Assembly: GCF_037203705.1 (NCBI RefSeq)
Contig: NZ_JBBCAT010000002.1
Location: forward strand, 744,001 to 808,000
From: Prosthecomicrobium sp. N25
GTDB lineage: Bacteria > Pseudomonadota > Alphaproteobacteria > Rhizobiales > Ancalomicrobiaceae
Reading direction: 5' to 3'
DNA length: 64,000 bases
The position numbers and the translations under genes were made by a program. Below the pieces are notes generated by a model. The model did no database searches and was not told the origin of the DNA. It saw only the letters and a list, made by a program, of their open reading frames with translations. The stretch's first letter is position 1. Every line of letters begins with the position of its first letter. Positions 8,211 to 16,941 of this stretch are shown piece after piece.

Positions 8211-8336
8211 ATGAAGATCAAGAACTCGCTCAAGTCGCTCCGGTCGCGTCACCGGGACAACCGCCTGGTCCGCCGCAAGGGCCGCGTCTACATCATCAAC
8301 AAGACCAACCCGCGCTTCAAGGCGCGGCAGGGCTGA
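8211..8336 (+). CDS. rpmJ: 50S ribosomal protein L36, zinc-free type
   Basis: A complete 41-residue protein, [20 protein letters not shown] followed by [20 protein letters not shown]. It is the longer L36 paralogue without the zinc-binding cysteines and histidine, which is the normal form in most Hyphomicrobiales and corresponds to the YkgO type elsewhere. It is a structural protein of the large ribosomal subunit. It reads divergently from the thermonuclease-like gene; no good Shine-Dalgarno is visible before its ATG. Confidence 0.95.
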   Translation: MKIKNSLKSLRSRHRDNRLVRRKGRVYIINKTNPRFKARQG

Positions 8337-8413
8337 CGGGTTCCGCGGTCCGGTCCCGGGCTGTCCGGCCTGCGGCCGGGCGCCACATTCCCGTGATACC
8401 CCGGCCCGCGACT

Positions 8414-8443
8414 TTGACGAGCCGCACGATCGGTCCATATGAT
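8414..8443 (+). promoter_or_regulatory. Sigma-70-type promoter giving a leaderless TPR transcript
   Basis: TTGACG at 8414-8419 and TATGAT at 8438-8443 are separated by 18 bases (or CATATG at 8436 with 16). Transcription would start near 8450, which is the A of the ATG of the TPR gene. No ribosome site exists between the -10 box and the start codon, which fits a leaderless mRNA. Confidence 0.5.
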
Positions 8444-8449
8444 CCGGTC

Positions 8450-9097
8450 ATGCGGCTCTCGTCTCATTCCCTGATCGCGGCCGGGCTCTCCGCCGGCCTC
8501 CTCCTCGGCGCGGCGGCGGCCGGCGCTCAGACGCTCCCGCCGGACCATCCTCCGGTCCCGCAGGACCGCGTGCCCCAGGGCGACGCGGCCGACCTGCCGG
8601 AGCCGCGCGAACCGCCGACCGTAACGCTGGACGACCTGTTCGACCGCCTGAAGAAGGCCAAGCGGCCCGAGGCCGCCGCGTCGGTCTCGCGCGAGATCGA
8701 GGCGCGCTGGCTCGCGTCGGGCAGCGACACGGTCGATCTCCTGATGATCCGGGCCCTCACGGCCATCAAGGCGAAGGACATGGCGCTCGCCATGGACCTG
8801 CTCGACGCCATCGTGACCCTGAAGCCGGATTATGTGGAAGGCTGGAACAAGCGGGCCACCCTGCACTACAGCCGGAAGGACCTCGGCCGGTCGCTCGCCG
8901 ACATCGAGATGACGCTCCGCCTGGAGCCGCGCCACTACGGCGCGCTCTACGGGCTCGCGACGGTGTTCAAGGACCTGGGGCAGAAGGACAAGGCGCTCGA
9001 CGCCTACCGAAAGGTGCTCGCCCTGAACCCGCAGATGCCGAACGTCGAGAAAGAGATCAAGGAGCTCGCGACCGAGGTCGAGGGACGGGACCTCTGA
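8450..9097 (+). CDS. Exported tetratricopeptide-repeat protein
   Basis: A 215-residue protein with a signal peptide (MRLSSHSLIAAGLSAGLLLG, cleaved near AGAQ). The mature part holds about three TPR units: MALAMDLLDAIVTLKPDYVE, RSLADIEMTLRLEPRHYGAL, and KDKALDAYRKVLALNPQMPN. It is probably a periplasmic scaffold; no partner is indicated. ATG 8450 is the only start that begins the signal peptide, yet it has no Shine-Dalgarno and lies 7 bases behind a good -10 box. An alpha/beta hydrolase begins 10 bases downstream, likely in the same operon. Confidence 0.88.
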   Translation: MRLSSHSLIAAGLSAGLLLGAAAAGAQTLPPDHPPVPQDRVPQGDAADLPEPREPPTVTLDDLFDRLKKAKRPEAAASVSREIEARWLASGSDTVDLLMIRALTAIKAKDMALAMDLLDAIVTLKPDYVEGWNKRATLHYSRKDLGRSLADIEMTLRLEPRHYGALYGLATVFKDLGQKDKALDAYRKVLALNPQMPNVEKEIKELATEVEGRDL

Positions 9098-9107
9098 GCG
9101 GCGCGCC

Positions 9108-10103
9108 ATGGCGATTCGACGCATGATCGGGATCGCGGCGGCCGCGGCGCTCGGGACCGGCCTGGTTCTCGCCGCCTATTCGGAGCTTCGCGCGCGGCGG
9201 ATCGAGGCCGCCTATCCCCCGGTCGGGCGTTTCGCCGAAGCCGCCGGGGTGCGGCTCCACTACGTCGACCTCCTTCCCGACGTGCCGGACGGGCCGGAGG
9301 CCCCGGCGATCGTGTTCATCCACGGGGCGAGTGGCAACCTCAGGGACCCGCTCCTCGCCTTCCGGGGTGCCCTGGAAGGGCGGCACCGGCTCGTCTTCGT
9401 CGACCGGCCGGGACACGGCTGGAGCGATCGGGGCGGGGATCCCGAGATCGCCGCGCCGGCCCGGCAGGCCGAGGTGATCGCGGCGCTCCTGAAGCGGATC
9501 GGGGTGGCCCGCGCCGTGGTGGTCGGCCATTCCTGGGGCGGCTCGGTGGCGGCGGCGCTGGCGCTCGGGCACCCGGAGCTGACCGCCGGGCTCGTCTTCG
9601 TGGCGCCCGCCACCCATCCCTGGCCGGGCGGCGTGGCCTGGTACTACAAGGCCGCCGCGCAGCCGCTGTTCGGCAGCCTGTTCGCCCGCACCCTCGTGAT
9701 GCCGATCGGATCGGCCAGCCTGGAGCAGGGGCTCAAGGGCGTGTTCGATCCGAACCCGGAGCCCGAGGGCTATGTGGAGAAGGCGGCGGTGCCGCTTCTC
9801 TTCCGCCCGCGCGAGTTCATCGCCAACGCCGAGGACGTCTTCCGCCTCAACGGCTACCTGGAGCTTCAGGCGCCCCGCTACGGGGAGATCCGCGTGCCGA
9901 CCGCGATCCTGTCGGGCAACCGCGATTCGGTCGTCTACGAGGAGCTCCATTCCGGCGGCCTCGCCCGCGCCATCGCGGGGTCGCACCTGATCTGGCTGCC
10001 GAACGTCGGCCACATGCCGCACCATGCGGCGACCGACACGGTGGTGGCGGCCATCGAGGAGGTCGCCAACCTGGCGCGCGGCCGGGCGCTGGCGATGCGC
10101 TGA
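9108..10103 (+). CDS. Alpha/beta hydrolase, membrane-anchored
   Basis: A 331-residue alpha/beta-fold hydrolase preceded by an N-terminal hydrophobic segment (IGIAAAAALGTGLVLAAY) that would anchor or export it. The oxyanion loop is FIHGASGN, the nucleophile elbow is GHSWGGS, an acidic residue follows in SGNRDSVV and the catalytic histidine in NVGHMPHH. Substrate is unknown; relatives include epoxide hydrolase-like and lipase-like esterases. It follows the TPR gene by 10 bases and faces a second hydrolase of another subfamily, tail to tail. Confidence 0.88.
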   Translation: MAIRRMIGIAAAAALGTGLVLAAYSELRARRIEAAYPPVGRFAEAAGVRLHYVDLLPDVPDGPEAPAIVFIHGASGNLRDPLLAFRGALEGRHRLVFVDRPGHGWSDRGGDPEIAAPARQAEVIAALLKRIGVARAVVVGHSWGGSVAAALALGHPELTAGLVFVAPATHPWPGGVAWYYKAAAQPLFGSLFARTLVMPIGSASLEQGLKGVFDPNPEPEGYVEKAAVPLLFRPREFIANAEDVFRLNGYLELQAPRYGEIRVPTAILSGNRDSVVYEELHSGGLARAIAGSHLIWLPNVGHMPHHAATDTVVAAIEEVANLARGRALAMR

Positions 10104-10112
10104 GGCGCCGTC

Positions 10113-10886
10113 CTACTCGGCCGCGGTCGCCTCGGCGAGGATGCGGGTGACCTCCCGCGGGACCTCGAGATGGGGCATGTGCCCGACGCCGGCGAAGACG
10201 TGCACGGCCACGGAGCCGGGCAGGCGCCGCGTCTGGCGGGTCGGCAGGACGCGGTCCTGGTCGCCCCAGACCACCCGGACCGGGTGGGGCAGGTCGGCCA
10301 GCGCGGCGAGGTCGAAGGTCTTCTGGCGCCCGCCGTCGAGGATCGATTCCACGATGGTGGCGAGCGTGGCGGCCACGCGCGGGTCGCGGCGGTCCTCCGC
10401 CATGCGGCGGGCGATCTCCTGGGGCACGTGCCGCTCGTAGCCGAAGAACTGCTCCAGGAGCGCGTGGATCTCGTGCTCGGCGAGCGCGGTCGCGAAGCGG
10501 CGCAGGAGCCGCTGGTTGATCTCATGGCCGAAGCCGCCGGGGGCGAGCAGGGTGAGGCTCGCGACCCGGCCCGCCTCGGCGAGCTTGGAGGCGACGAGCA
10601 CGGCCGCGGCGCCGCCCATCGAGTGGCCGGCGAGGTGGAAGCGTTCGATGCCGAGGCCGGCGAGCGAGGCGATCACCGCCTTGGCGGAGACGCCGGCATG
10701 CCCGACCTCCGGCCAGTCGAGCGCGGCGCCGTGGCCCGGCAGGTCGAAGGCGATGGTGCGGCGCCGGGTCTCCAGCGCGATCTGCTGGCCGATCCAGGTC
10801 TCGCGGCTTCCGGCGAAGCCGTGCAGCAGCACCAGGGGCAGCCGGCCTTCGGGGCCGCGGATGGCGTGGGGCAGGATGGCGGACAA
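10113..10886 (-). CDS. Alpha/beta hydrolase
   Basis: A hydrolase of about 257 residues: LVLLHGFAGSRETW (oxyanion loop), AFDLPGHG, nucleophile elbow AGHSMGGAAA, acid in WGDQDRVLP and histidine in GVGHMPHLE. The complete triad suggests activity on an ester or related bond, with unknown substrate. The frame extends upstream into motB; a TTG at 10886 with a GGAG about 9 bases ahead gives a normal length for the family and avoids that overlap. It lies directly behind motB on the same strand. Confidence 0.85.
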   Translation of the reverse strand: MSAILPHAIRGPEGRLPLVLLHGFAGSRETWIGQQIALETRRRTIAFDLPGHGAALDWPEVGHAGVSAKAVIASLAGLGIERFHLAGHSMGGAAAVLVASKLAEAGRVASLTLLAPGGFGHEINQRLLRRFATALAEHEIHALLEQFFGYERHVPQEIARRMAEDRRDPRVAATLATIVESILDGGRQKTFDLAALADLPHPVRVVWGDQDRVLPTRQTRRLPGSVAVHVFAGVGHMPHLEVPREVTRILAEATAAE

Positions 10887-10953
10887 GGGCGGGCTCCGGC
10901 CGGCGGGAGCCGATCCGTAGCACCGCCGGGGGGCGCCGCCAAGGTGCGGCGCG

Positions 10954-11796
10954 CTACCGGTTGGGCGCGTCTGCGCCGTCCAGTCCGAAGCCGGCCGGAA
11001 GCGGCGGCGCATGCGCCAGGAGGAGGATGGTGACGCGGCGGTTGGCCGAGAAGGAGCCTTCGGGAAAATAGGGCTCCTGGTCGGCCTTGCCGATGACGGC
11101 CGCGACCCGGTCGCGGGGCAGGCCGGACTGTTCGAGGAGGCGCCGGACCGCGTGGGCGCGCGCCGTCGAGAGTTCCCAGGTGGACTGGTTCGGCGGCCCG
11201 TCGCCCGTGCTGGTGGTATGCCCCGTGATGGCGACGCCGTTCGGCAGCTGGCGCAGGGTCGGGGCGACGGCGCGCAGGATGTCGGCGACCTGCGGCAGCG
11301 GGCGGTCGGAGCCGGCCGGGAACATGGAACGGCCGTCCTGGTCCACGAGCTCGATGTGGAGCCCCTTCTCGTCCTCGTGCAGGACGAGCCGCTCCGACGG
11401 GCGCGCGATGTCGGGCATGGCGGCGAGGGCCTGGCGGATCGACGCGACGGCGCCGTCGAAGCGGTAGGGACTGGTGCTGGGCGTCCCTCCGCCCGGGCGC
11501 GCGCCGGGGCCGCCGTCGGCCTTGTTCCAATCGGTCGCCGCGGTGGGGACGGGCGAGACCGACTTCGCGTGCTCCCGCACCGGCAGGCCGTCGAGCTCGA
11601 TCATGCCGGAGAGGCGCGGGTCCCTGGTGGTCCCGAAGGCCTCCCGCATGGAGCCGAGGAGCGCCATCAGCTTGGCCTTGTCCTGGGTCGAGAAGGCCGC
11701 CACGACCACGAAGAAGGCCATGAGCAGCCCCATCAGGTCGGCGAAGGTGACGAACCAGCCGTGTCCGCCGCCGTGGGCTTTCTTCCTGCGCGCCAT
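10954..11796 (-). CDS. motB: Flagellar stator protein MotB-like (OmpA domain)
   Basis: A 280-residue protein with one N-terminal membrane segment of the MotB type (WFVTFADLMGLLMAFFVVVA). The aspartate in TFADL corresponds to the proton-carrying residue of the stator. After a linker comes an OmpA-like peptidoglycan-binding domain (about 135-265; NGVAITGHTTSTGD, STARAHAVRRLLEQSGL, NRRVTILLLAH). Together with motA 10 bases upstream it would form an ion channel that drives flagellar rotation, anchored to the cell wall. No other flagellar gene is in the window, so a non-flagellar ion-channel role remains possible. Confidence 0.88.
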   Translation of the reverse strand: MARRKKAHGGGHGWFVTFADLMGLLMAFFVVVAAFSTQDKAKLMALLGSMREAFGTTRDPRLSGMIELDGLPVREHAKSVSPVPTAATDWNKADGGPGARPGGGTPSTSPYRFDGAVASIRQALAAMPDIARPSERLVLHEDEKGLHIELVDQDGRSMFPAGSDRPLPQVADILRAVAPTLRQLPNGVAITGHTTSTGDGPPNQSTWELSTARAHAVRRLLEQSGLPRDRVAAVIGKADQEPYFPEGSFSANRRVTILLLAHAPPLPAGFGLDGADAPNR

Positions 11797-11806
11797 GCCG
11801 CCCGCC

Positions 11807-12574
11807 TCACGCCGCCTCGAGGACTTCGACGCGCGCCGGCTTGGGCACGTAGGTCTGCAGCATCTCGCGGACGAGCGACGGGCTCTTGCCCTCCTTGATG
11901 GCCAGGATGCCGTCGATGATCATCGTCTCGCTGAGCTCGTCGTGGCCCAGGTAGTATTCGAGCTTCTCGGCGATCGGCAGGCAGATGAAGTTGGCGAGGA
12001 CGGCGCCGTAGAGGGTCGCGAGCAGGGCGATGGCCATGAATGGTCCGAGCTTGGACGGATCCGACATGTTCATGAACATCTGCACCATGCCGATCAGCGT
12101 CCCGACCATGCCGAAGGCCGGCGCGCCGTCGCCGATCGACTTGTAGACCTTGACGCCGATCTCGAGGCGGTGGGCCTCCAGGTCGCGCTCGCGCTCGAGT
12201 GTCATGCGGATGAACTCGGCGTCGTAGCCGTCCGCGACCATGCGCAGGGCGGCGGCCAGGAACTCGTCCTCGACCTCCATGGCCTCCAGGCCGAGCGGAC
12301 CCTGGCGGCGATAGACCTCCGCGATCTCGCCGAGGGCCACCACCAACTCGCGCGCATGCATCCGGTGGTGCGCGAAGGCGTAGACGAGCCCGGCCTTGAG
12401 CCCGGTCGCGATCTCCTTGAGGGGGAAGCGGATCATGGTGGCGGCGACGACGCCACCCAGGATCGTGATGCCGGCGTGCTTGTTGAGGAAGCCCATCGGG
12501 TCTCCCTCGTAGAGCACGAGAAACAGCAGCGTGGCCAAGGCGAGGGCGAAGCCGCCGATCGTTCCGAAATCCAT
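11807..12574 (-). CDS. motA: Flagellar stator protein MotA/PomA-like
   Basis: A 255-residue inner-membrane protein of the MotA/TolQ/ExbB group, of the PomA length class. It has two N-terminal and two C-terminal membrane segments. The C-terminal pair carries the family motif PAFGMVGTLIGMVQMF and LATLYGAVLANFICLPIAEK, where the conserved proline and small residues face the MotB helix. A large cytoplasmic loop (about 75-150) would touch the rotor. It is first in a two-gene unit with motB. Confidence 0.9.
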   Translation of the reverse strand: MDFGTIGGFALALATLLFLVLYEGDPMGFLNKHAGITILGGVVAATMIRFPLKEIATGLKAGLVYAFAHHRMHARELVVALGEIAEVYRRQGPLGLEAMEVEDEFLAAALRMVADGYDAEFIRMTLERERDLEAHRLEIGVKVYKSIGDGAPAFGMVGTLIGMVQMFMNMSDPSKLGPFMAIALLATLYGAVLANFICLPIAEKLEYYLGHDELSETMIIDGILAIKEGKSPSLVREMLQTYVPKPARVEVLEAA

Positions 12575-12728
12575 GTCGAGGCCCCATGATGGTGCGGGTA
12601 CCTCATCTCTAGGTGCTTTCCCTTAGGATCTCCTGAAGTCTGTCAGGTTCTCGTCAGTTTCCGTCGCCGCGGTTAACGGACCATGGCCCTTGGCCGGGCG
12701 GCGGCTGGTGATCCGCCGTGACGAGCGC

Positions 12729-12761
12729 AAAAGGGCCCCCCGGATCGGATCCGGGAGGCCC
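12729..12761 (-). terminator. Rho-independent terminator of phaB
   Basis: Read on the minus strand, a GC-rich hairpin (GGGCCTCCCGGATCC pairing with GGATCCGG...GGCCC across a minimal loop) is followed by TTTTGCGC. It sits 50 bases past the phaB stop, so it should end the phaB transcript. Confidence 0.75.
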
Positions 12762-12810
12762 GTGGTCGGCGGTCTCTCGCGGCGGCCCGCCGGATGGGCG
12801 GGCCTGGCCG

Positions 12811-13536
12811 TCAGGCCATGTACTGGCCGCCGTTGGCGGAGAGGGTCGAGCCGGTGATGAAGCCGGCCTCGTCGGAGGCGAGGAAGACGACCGCGCGGGC
12901 GATTTCGTCCGGCTGGCCGAGCCGGCCGACCGGGATCTGCGGCAGGATCTTGGACTTCAGCACCTCCTCGGGCACCGCCATGACCATCTCGGTGGCGATG
13001 TAGCCCGGGCAGATCGCGTTGGCGGTGATGCCCTTGGAGGCACCCTCCTGGGCGATGGCCTTGATGAAGCCGATGTCGCCCGCCTTGGCGGCGGAGTAGT
13101 TGGCCTGGCCGGCCTGGCCCTTCTGCCCGTTGATCGAGGAGATCACGATGATGCGGCCGAAGTTGCGGTTGCGCATGCCCTCGATGACCGGCCGCGTCAT
13201 GTTGAAGAGGCCGTCGAGGTTGGTGCGGATGACCGCCGACCACTGCTCCTTGGTCATCTTGTGGAAGAAGCCGTCCTTGGTGATGCCGGCGTTGTTGACC
13301 AGGATCTCGACCGGGCCGAGGTCGGCCTCGACCTTGGCGATGCCGGCCACGCAGGCGTCGTAGTCGCCGACGTCCCACTTGTAGGTCGGGATGCCGGTCT
13401 CGGCCGTGAACTTCGCGGCGGCGTCGTCGTTGCCGGCGTAGCTCGCCGCGACCTTGTAGCCGGCGGCCTTGAGCGCCTTGGAGATGGCCGCGCCGATGCC
13501 GCGCGAGCCGCCCGTGACGAGTGCAACCCTGCTCAT
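12811..13536 (-). CDS. phaB: Acetoacetyl-CoA reductase
   Basis: A 241-residue short-chain dehydrogenase with TGGSRGIG for NADPH binding, NNAG, and the catalytic Ser...YSAAK arrangement (ISSINGQKGQAGQANYSAAK). PGYIATEMV and NGGQYMA at the end are typical of PhaB. It reduces acetoacetyl-CoA to (R)-3-hydroxybutyryl-CoA, the monomer for polyhydroxybutyrate. A strong GGGAGG ribosome site precedes the ATG. It follows phaA but is separated from it by a terminator, so it likely has its own promoter. No polymerase gene (phaC) is in the window. Confidence 0.95.
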   Translation of the reverse strand: MSRVALVTGGSRGIGAAISKALKAAGYKVAASYAGNDDAAAKFTAETGIPTYKWDVGDYDACVAGIAKVEADLGPVEILVNNAGITKDGFFHKMTKEQWSAVIRTNLDGLFNMTRPVIEGMRNRNFGRIIVISSINGQKGQAGQANYSAAKAGDIGFIKAIAQEGASKGITANAICPGYIATEMVMAVPEEVLKSKILPQIPVGRLGQPDEIARAVVFLASDEAGFITGSTLSANGGQYMA

Positions 13537-13649
13537 GTGAAACCTCCCGGTGACCTGTTTCGATGTCGCGACCGTTATGGCCGCACGCTGCCGGCGCTGT
13601 CCATCCCGACGGAAGACTTGCGACGAAAGGATCGCCGACCAAAGGCTAT

Positions 13650-13680
13650 AACAAAAAGGGGACGCGAGCCGCGTCCCCTT
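13650..13680 (-). terminator. Rho-independent terminator of phaA
   Basis: On the minus strand a perfect 11-base stem AAGGGGACGCG / CGCGTCCCCTT with a three-base loop runs into TTTTTGT. It lies 26 bases after the phaA stop and before phaB. Confidence 0.88.
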
Positions 13681-13705
13681 GTGTCGCCGTTCCGTGGAGC
13701 GTCCG

Positions 13706-14881
13706 TCAGCGCTCGACGGTGAGGGCGACGCCCATGCCGCCGCCGATGCAGAGGGTGGCGAGGCCCTTCTTGGCGTCGCGCTTCTGCATCTCGTGCAGGA
13801 GGGTGACGAGCACGCGCGCGCCGGACGCCCCGATCGGGTGACCGATCGCGATGGCGCCGCCGTTGACGTTCACAATGTCGGTGTTCCAGCCCATGTCCTG
13901 GTTGACCGCGCAGGCCTGGGCCGCGAACGCCTCGTTGGCCTCGACGAGGTCGAGGTCCTGGACGTTCCAGCCGGCCTTGGCGAGGGCCTTGCGGGACGCC
14001 GGGATCGGGCCCGTGCCCATGATGGCCGGGTCGACGCCGGCGGTCGCCCAGGAGACGATGCGGGCGAGCGGGGTGAGGCCGCGCCGGGCGGCCTCGTCGG
14101 CCGTCATCAGGACCAGCGCGGCGGCGCCGTCGTTGATGCCCGACGCGTTGCCGGCCGTCACGGTGCCATCCTTGTCGAAGGCCGGGCGCAGCTTGCCGAG
14201 CGAGTCGACGGTCGTGCCCGCGCGGATGTACTCGTCCTGGTCGACGATCTTGTCGCCCTTGCGGTCCTTGATGACGACCGGGACGATCTCGTCCTTGAAC
14301 CGGCCGGACTTCTGGGCCGCCTCGGCCTTGTTCTGCGACGCGGTCGCGAACTCGTCCTGTATCTGGCGGGTCAGCTGCCACTGGCGGGCGACGTTCTCGG
14401 CGGTGTTGCCCATGTGGTAGCCGTTGAAGGCGTCCATCAGGCCGTCCTTCAGCATGGTGTCCATGAGCTCGAGGGAACCCATCTTGGTGCCGTTGCGCAG
14501 GTGCGCCACGTGCGGGGCCATGGACATGGACTCCTGACCGCCCGCCACGATGACGTCGGCGTCGCCGTTGGCGATCTGCTGCATGCCGATGGCGACGGTG
14601 CGCAGGCCGGAGCCGCAGAGCTGGTTCAGCCCCCAGGCTGTGGCCTCCTTGGGGATGCCGGCCGCGATGGCGGCCTGGCGGGCCGGGTTCTGGCCCTGGC
14701 CGGCGGAGAGGATCTGGCCGAGGATGACCTCGTTGACCTCGGCCGCGTCGACCTTGGCGCGCTCGAGCGCGGCCTTGATGGCGATGGCGCCGAGCTGGTG
14801 AGCGGGCAGGCTCGACAGAGCCCCGTTGAAGCTGCCGACGGGCGTGCGGGCCGCGCCCACGATGACGACGTCCTTGGCCAT
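13706..14881 (-). CDS. phaA: Acetyl-CoA C-acetyltransferase (beta-ketothiolase)
   Basis: A 391-residue biosynthetic thiolase that condenses two acetyl-CoA into acetoacetyl-CoA. The acyl-carrying Cys89 is in [10 protein letters not shown], the catalytic histidine in [10 protein letters not shown] and the second cysteine in [10 protein letters not shown]. The length is that of the tetrameric PhaA class. The frame is open 400 bases further upstream, but the ATG at 14881 (with GGAGG 8 bases before it) gives the correct N-terminus [17 protein letters not shown]. It is divergent from the regulator phaR, and a good promoter lies about 90 bases upstream. Confidence 0.95.
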   Translation of the reverse strand: MAKDVVIVGAARTPVGSFNGALSSLPAHQLGAIAIKAALERAKVDAAEVNEVILGQILSAGQGQNPARQAAIAAGIPKEATAWGLNQLCGSGLRTVAIGMQQIANGDADVIVAGGQESMSMAPHVAHLRNGTKMGSLELMDTMLKDGLMDAFNGYHMGNTAENVARQWQLTRQIQDEFATASQNKAEAAQKSGRFKDEIVPVVIKDRKGDKIVDQDEYIRAGTTVDSLGKLRPAFDKDGTVTAGNASGINDGAAALVLMTADEAARRGLTPLARIVSWATAGVDPAIMGTGPIPASRKALAKAGWNVQDLDLVEANEAFAAQACAVNQDMGWNTDIVNVNGGAIAIGHPIGASGARVLVTLLHEMQKRDAKKGLATLCIGGGMGVALTVER

Positions 14882-14969
14882 CGCATGATCCTCCAGGTTC
14901 CGGTTCTGATCTCTGCCGCGCGACGGCAACGCACCATGACCCTTCGGGCCGGCGCGGCAAGTCGGGGGC

Positions 14970-14998
14970 AATAGAGACTTGGGTGATCCCCGTGTCAA
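14970..14998 (-). promoter_or_regulatory. Promoter of phaA
   Basis: On the minus strand a perfect -35 box TTGACA (14998-14993) is followed after 17 bases by TCTATT (14975-14970). The start site would be near 14962, leaving an 80-base leader before the phaA ATG. Confidence 0.6.
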
Positions 14999-15111
14999 TG
15001 CGATGAAACGGCTAGGCGTCTCAGCAATCCGTCGAGTTCGGGGTCGACGTTGCGGGTCTCGTCTCAGCAGTTCGACGTAGCCGGCGGCGTTTTCGCAGGC
15101 GCGAAGAAATC

Positions 15112-15141
15112 TTGTGGCCGCTCGCCGAGAAAGGCCATAAT
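15112..15141 (+). promoter_or_regulatory. Candidate promoter of phaR
   Basis: TTGTGG at 15112-15117 and CATAAT at 15136-15141 are 18 bases apart. It lies 148 bases before the chosen phaR start. The -35 box is imperfect, so this is a moderate prediction. Confidence 0.35.
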
Positions 15142-15288
15142 CTGTTCCCGGCAGGCATCCGGGACGCCCGATCCGGGCAGGTTCCGGCGAGCGCGCCGCG
15201 GAAACCCGGCGGGGGGAGCGTCGGGGAGCGCGGACCGCGTCTCGGGACGCGCGTGGCCATGTCGCATTCGGGGGCATACCGGACAACG

Positions 15289-15864
15289 ATGACCAAGAGC
15301 AAAGAACCCACGATCATCAAGAAGTACGCCAACCGGCGGCTCTACAATACCGGAACCTCCACCTACGTTACCCTCGAGGACCTCGCCGAGATGGTGAAGG
15401 GCGAGGAGGACTTCGTGGTCTTCGACGCCAAGTCCGGCGATGAGATCACCCGCTCGGTGCTGACGCAGATCATCTTCGAGCAGGAGAACAAGGGCACGAA
15501 CCTCCTGCCCATCGCGTTCCTCCGCCAGCTGATCCGCTTCTACGGCGATTCCATGCAGAACCTGGTGCCGAGCTACCTGGAGTTCTCCATCGACAGCCTG
15601 ACGCGCGAGCAGCAGAAGCTGCGCGACCACATGAGCCAGGCCTTCGGCAACACCGCCTTCGAGGCCATGCAGGAACAGGTGCGCCGCAACACGGAGATGT
15701 TCGAGCGGGCAATGCGGATGTTCATGCCGTTCAGCGGGACGGGGCCGCAGGAGGCGCCGAAGCCGGCCGAGAGGCCCGCCGAGCCCACGGACATCGACCG
15801 TCTCAAGCTGCAGATGGAAGAGATGCAGAAGCGCCTCGACGCGATCGCGCAGAGCAAGGGGTAG
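15289..15864 (+). CDS. phaR: Polyhydroxyalkanoate synthesis repressor PhaR
   Basis: A 191-residue protein with the PHB accumulation regulator DNA-binding domain at the N-terminus ([20 protein letters not shown], then [20 protein letters not shown]). The central region binds polymer granules in studied homologues ([37 protein letters not shown]) and the end is a charged coiled coil. PhaR represses phasin and polymer-synthesis genes until granules titrate it away. The ATG at 15289 starts immediately before the conserved domain; an ATG at 15259 is a near alternative. It is divergent from phaA. Confidence 0.93.
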   Translation: MTKSKEPTIIKKYANRRLYNTGTSTYVTLEDLAEMVKGEEDFVVFDAKSGDEITRSVLTQIIFEQENKGTNLLPIAFLRQLIRFYGDSMQNLVPSYLEFSIDSLTREQQKLRDHMSQAFGNTAFEAMQEQVRRNTEMFERAMRMFMPFSGTGPQEAPKPAERPAEPTDIDRLKLQMEEMQKRLDAIAQSKG

Positions 15865-16171
15865 CGGGCGCGCGCTCCGCATCCGGAACTCCGCTCAATT
15901 CCGTTGACTTCCCGGGCCCCCTCTGTATAACCGCCGCATTCGCGAAGAGCCGGGCCCAGCGCCCGGCTTATTGCGCTGTCCGAGGCCTGGCGGCCTGGCC
16001 GCCGTCCAAGACCGCGACATCCGGGTCCCCGCAAGGTCGTCCGACCGGCCGAGGGTCTCCGCCCCGGCGGGTCCGTCCCGCGCGGGGCCGTCGTCGCGGC
16101 GCCGAAGGGCGCGTGCATCAGGGCGGACCCCGGGAGGCCGGGCAACCGTCGGAACATGAAGGAAGACAAGA
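15865..16171 (+). other. Promoter and long leader of rplU
   Basis: The 307 bases between phaR and rplU hold a strong promoter at 15904-15931 and then an untranslated leader of about 235 bases. The leader begins with a hairpin, AGCCGGGC at 15948-15955 pairing with GCCCGGCT at 15961-15968. Long GC-rich leaders before ribosomal protein genes are often targets of autogenous control, but I cannot match this one to a known element. Confidence 0.55.
15904..15931 (+). promoter_or_regulatory. Promoter of rplU-rpmA
   Basis: TTGACT at 15904-15909 and TATAAC at 15926-15931 are 16 bases apart. It is the closest match to the housekeeping consensus that I found in the window and fits the high expression expected of ribosomal protein genes. 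Confidence 0.72.
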
Positions 16172-16531
16172 ATGTTCGCGGTCATCAAGACCGGCGGCAA
16201 GCAGTATCGGGTCGCCGCCGAGGACGTGATCACCATCGAGAAGCTCGACGCCGCGCCGGGCGAGGCCGTCACCTTCGGCGAAGTGCTGATGGTCGGCAGC
16301 GAGATCGGTACGCCCTTCGTCAGCGGCGCGTCGGTCGCCGGCGAGGTGGTCGAGCAGACCCGCGGCGACAAGGTCATCCACTTCGTCAAGCGCCGGCGCA
16401 AGAGCTGGAAGAAGAAGAAGGGGCACCGGCAGGACCTCACCGTCGTGCGCATCACCGGAATCCTGACGGCCTCGGCGGCCGCCGAGGCCTCCGCGAAGGC
16501 GCCCAAGGCGGTCGTTGCGGAAGACGCGTGA
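16172..16531 (+). CDS. rplU: 50S ribosomal protein L21
   Basis: A 119-residue protein with the family signature [20 protein letters not shown] and the RNA-binding stretch [21 protein letters not shown] short alanine-rich tail follows the core, as in many alphaproteobacteria. It binds 23S rRNA in the large subunit. It is followed by rpmA after 137 bases, in the order conserved widely in bacteria (rplU-rpmA-obgE). Confidence 0.97.
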   Translation: MFAVIKTGGKQYRVAAEDVITIEKLDAAPGEAVTFGEVLMVGSEIGTPFVSGASVAGEVVEQTRGDKVIHFVKRRRKSWKKKKGHRQDLTVVRITGILTASAAAEASAKAPKAVVAEDA

Positions 16532-16668
16532 TCGGCGCGGGACAGAGTCCCGGATTATGCGTTTGTCCTGATGTCGCATCGAGGCTACTCTGCCTCGACC
16601 CGTTGAATCGCAGCGCTGGAGCAGGCCGGAGCGGCCGCCCGCGCGAGTAGGACCGAAGGAGCTCGAGT

Positions 16669-16941
16669 ATGGCTCACAAGAAGGCAGGCGGCTCGTCCCG
16701 CAACGGCCGCGACTCGGCCGGACGCCGTCTCGGCGTCAAGAAGTACGGCGGCGAAGCCGTCGTGGCCGGCAACATCCTCGTCCGCCAGCGCGGCACGAAG
16801 TGGCATCCCGGGCAGAACGTCGGCATGGGCAAGGACCATACGGTGTTCGCCCTCGTCGACGGAACGGTCGTGTTCCAGGCGAAAGCCAACGGCCGAACCT
16901 ACGTATCCGTTTCGCCGACGATGGCGGCGGCAGCGGAGTAA
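16669..16941 (+). CDS. rpmA: 50S ribosomal protein L27
   Basis: A 90-residue protein starting [20 protein letters not shown], the universal L27 N-terminus that reaches the peptidyl-transferase centre, followed by [20 protein letters not shown] and [28 protein letters not shown] ribosome site precedes the ATG. It lies between rplU and the acetyltransferase pair that leads to obgE. Confidence 0.97.
   Translation: MAHKKAGGSSRNGRDSAGRRLGVKKYGGEAVVAGNILVRQRGTKWHPGQNVGMGKDHTVFALVDGTVVFQAKANGRTYVSVSPTMAAAAE

Larger units (their letters stand above)
14882..15288. other. Intergenic region between phaA and phaR
   Basis: This 407-base divergent region carries a minus-strand promoter for phaA near 14970-14998 and a weaker plus-strand candidate for phaR at 15112-15141. 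Open frames here are GC-driven and have no recognisable product. I see no gene or RNA in it. Operators for PhaR may lie here, but I could not pick out a reliable site. Confidence 0.6.

Noticed and set aside
16532-16668. CGGGAC/GTCCCG hairpin after rplU as a terminator
   Set aside because: The six-base stem is weak and has no T-run; rpmA most likely needs read-through from the rplU promoter.
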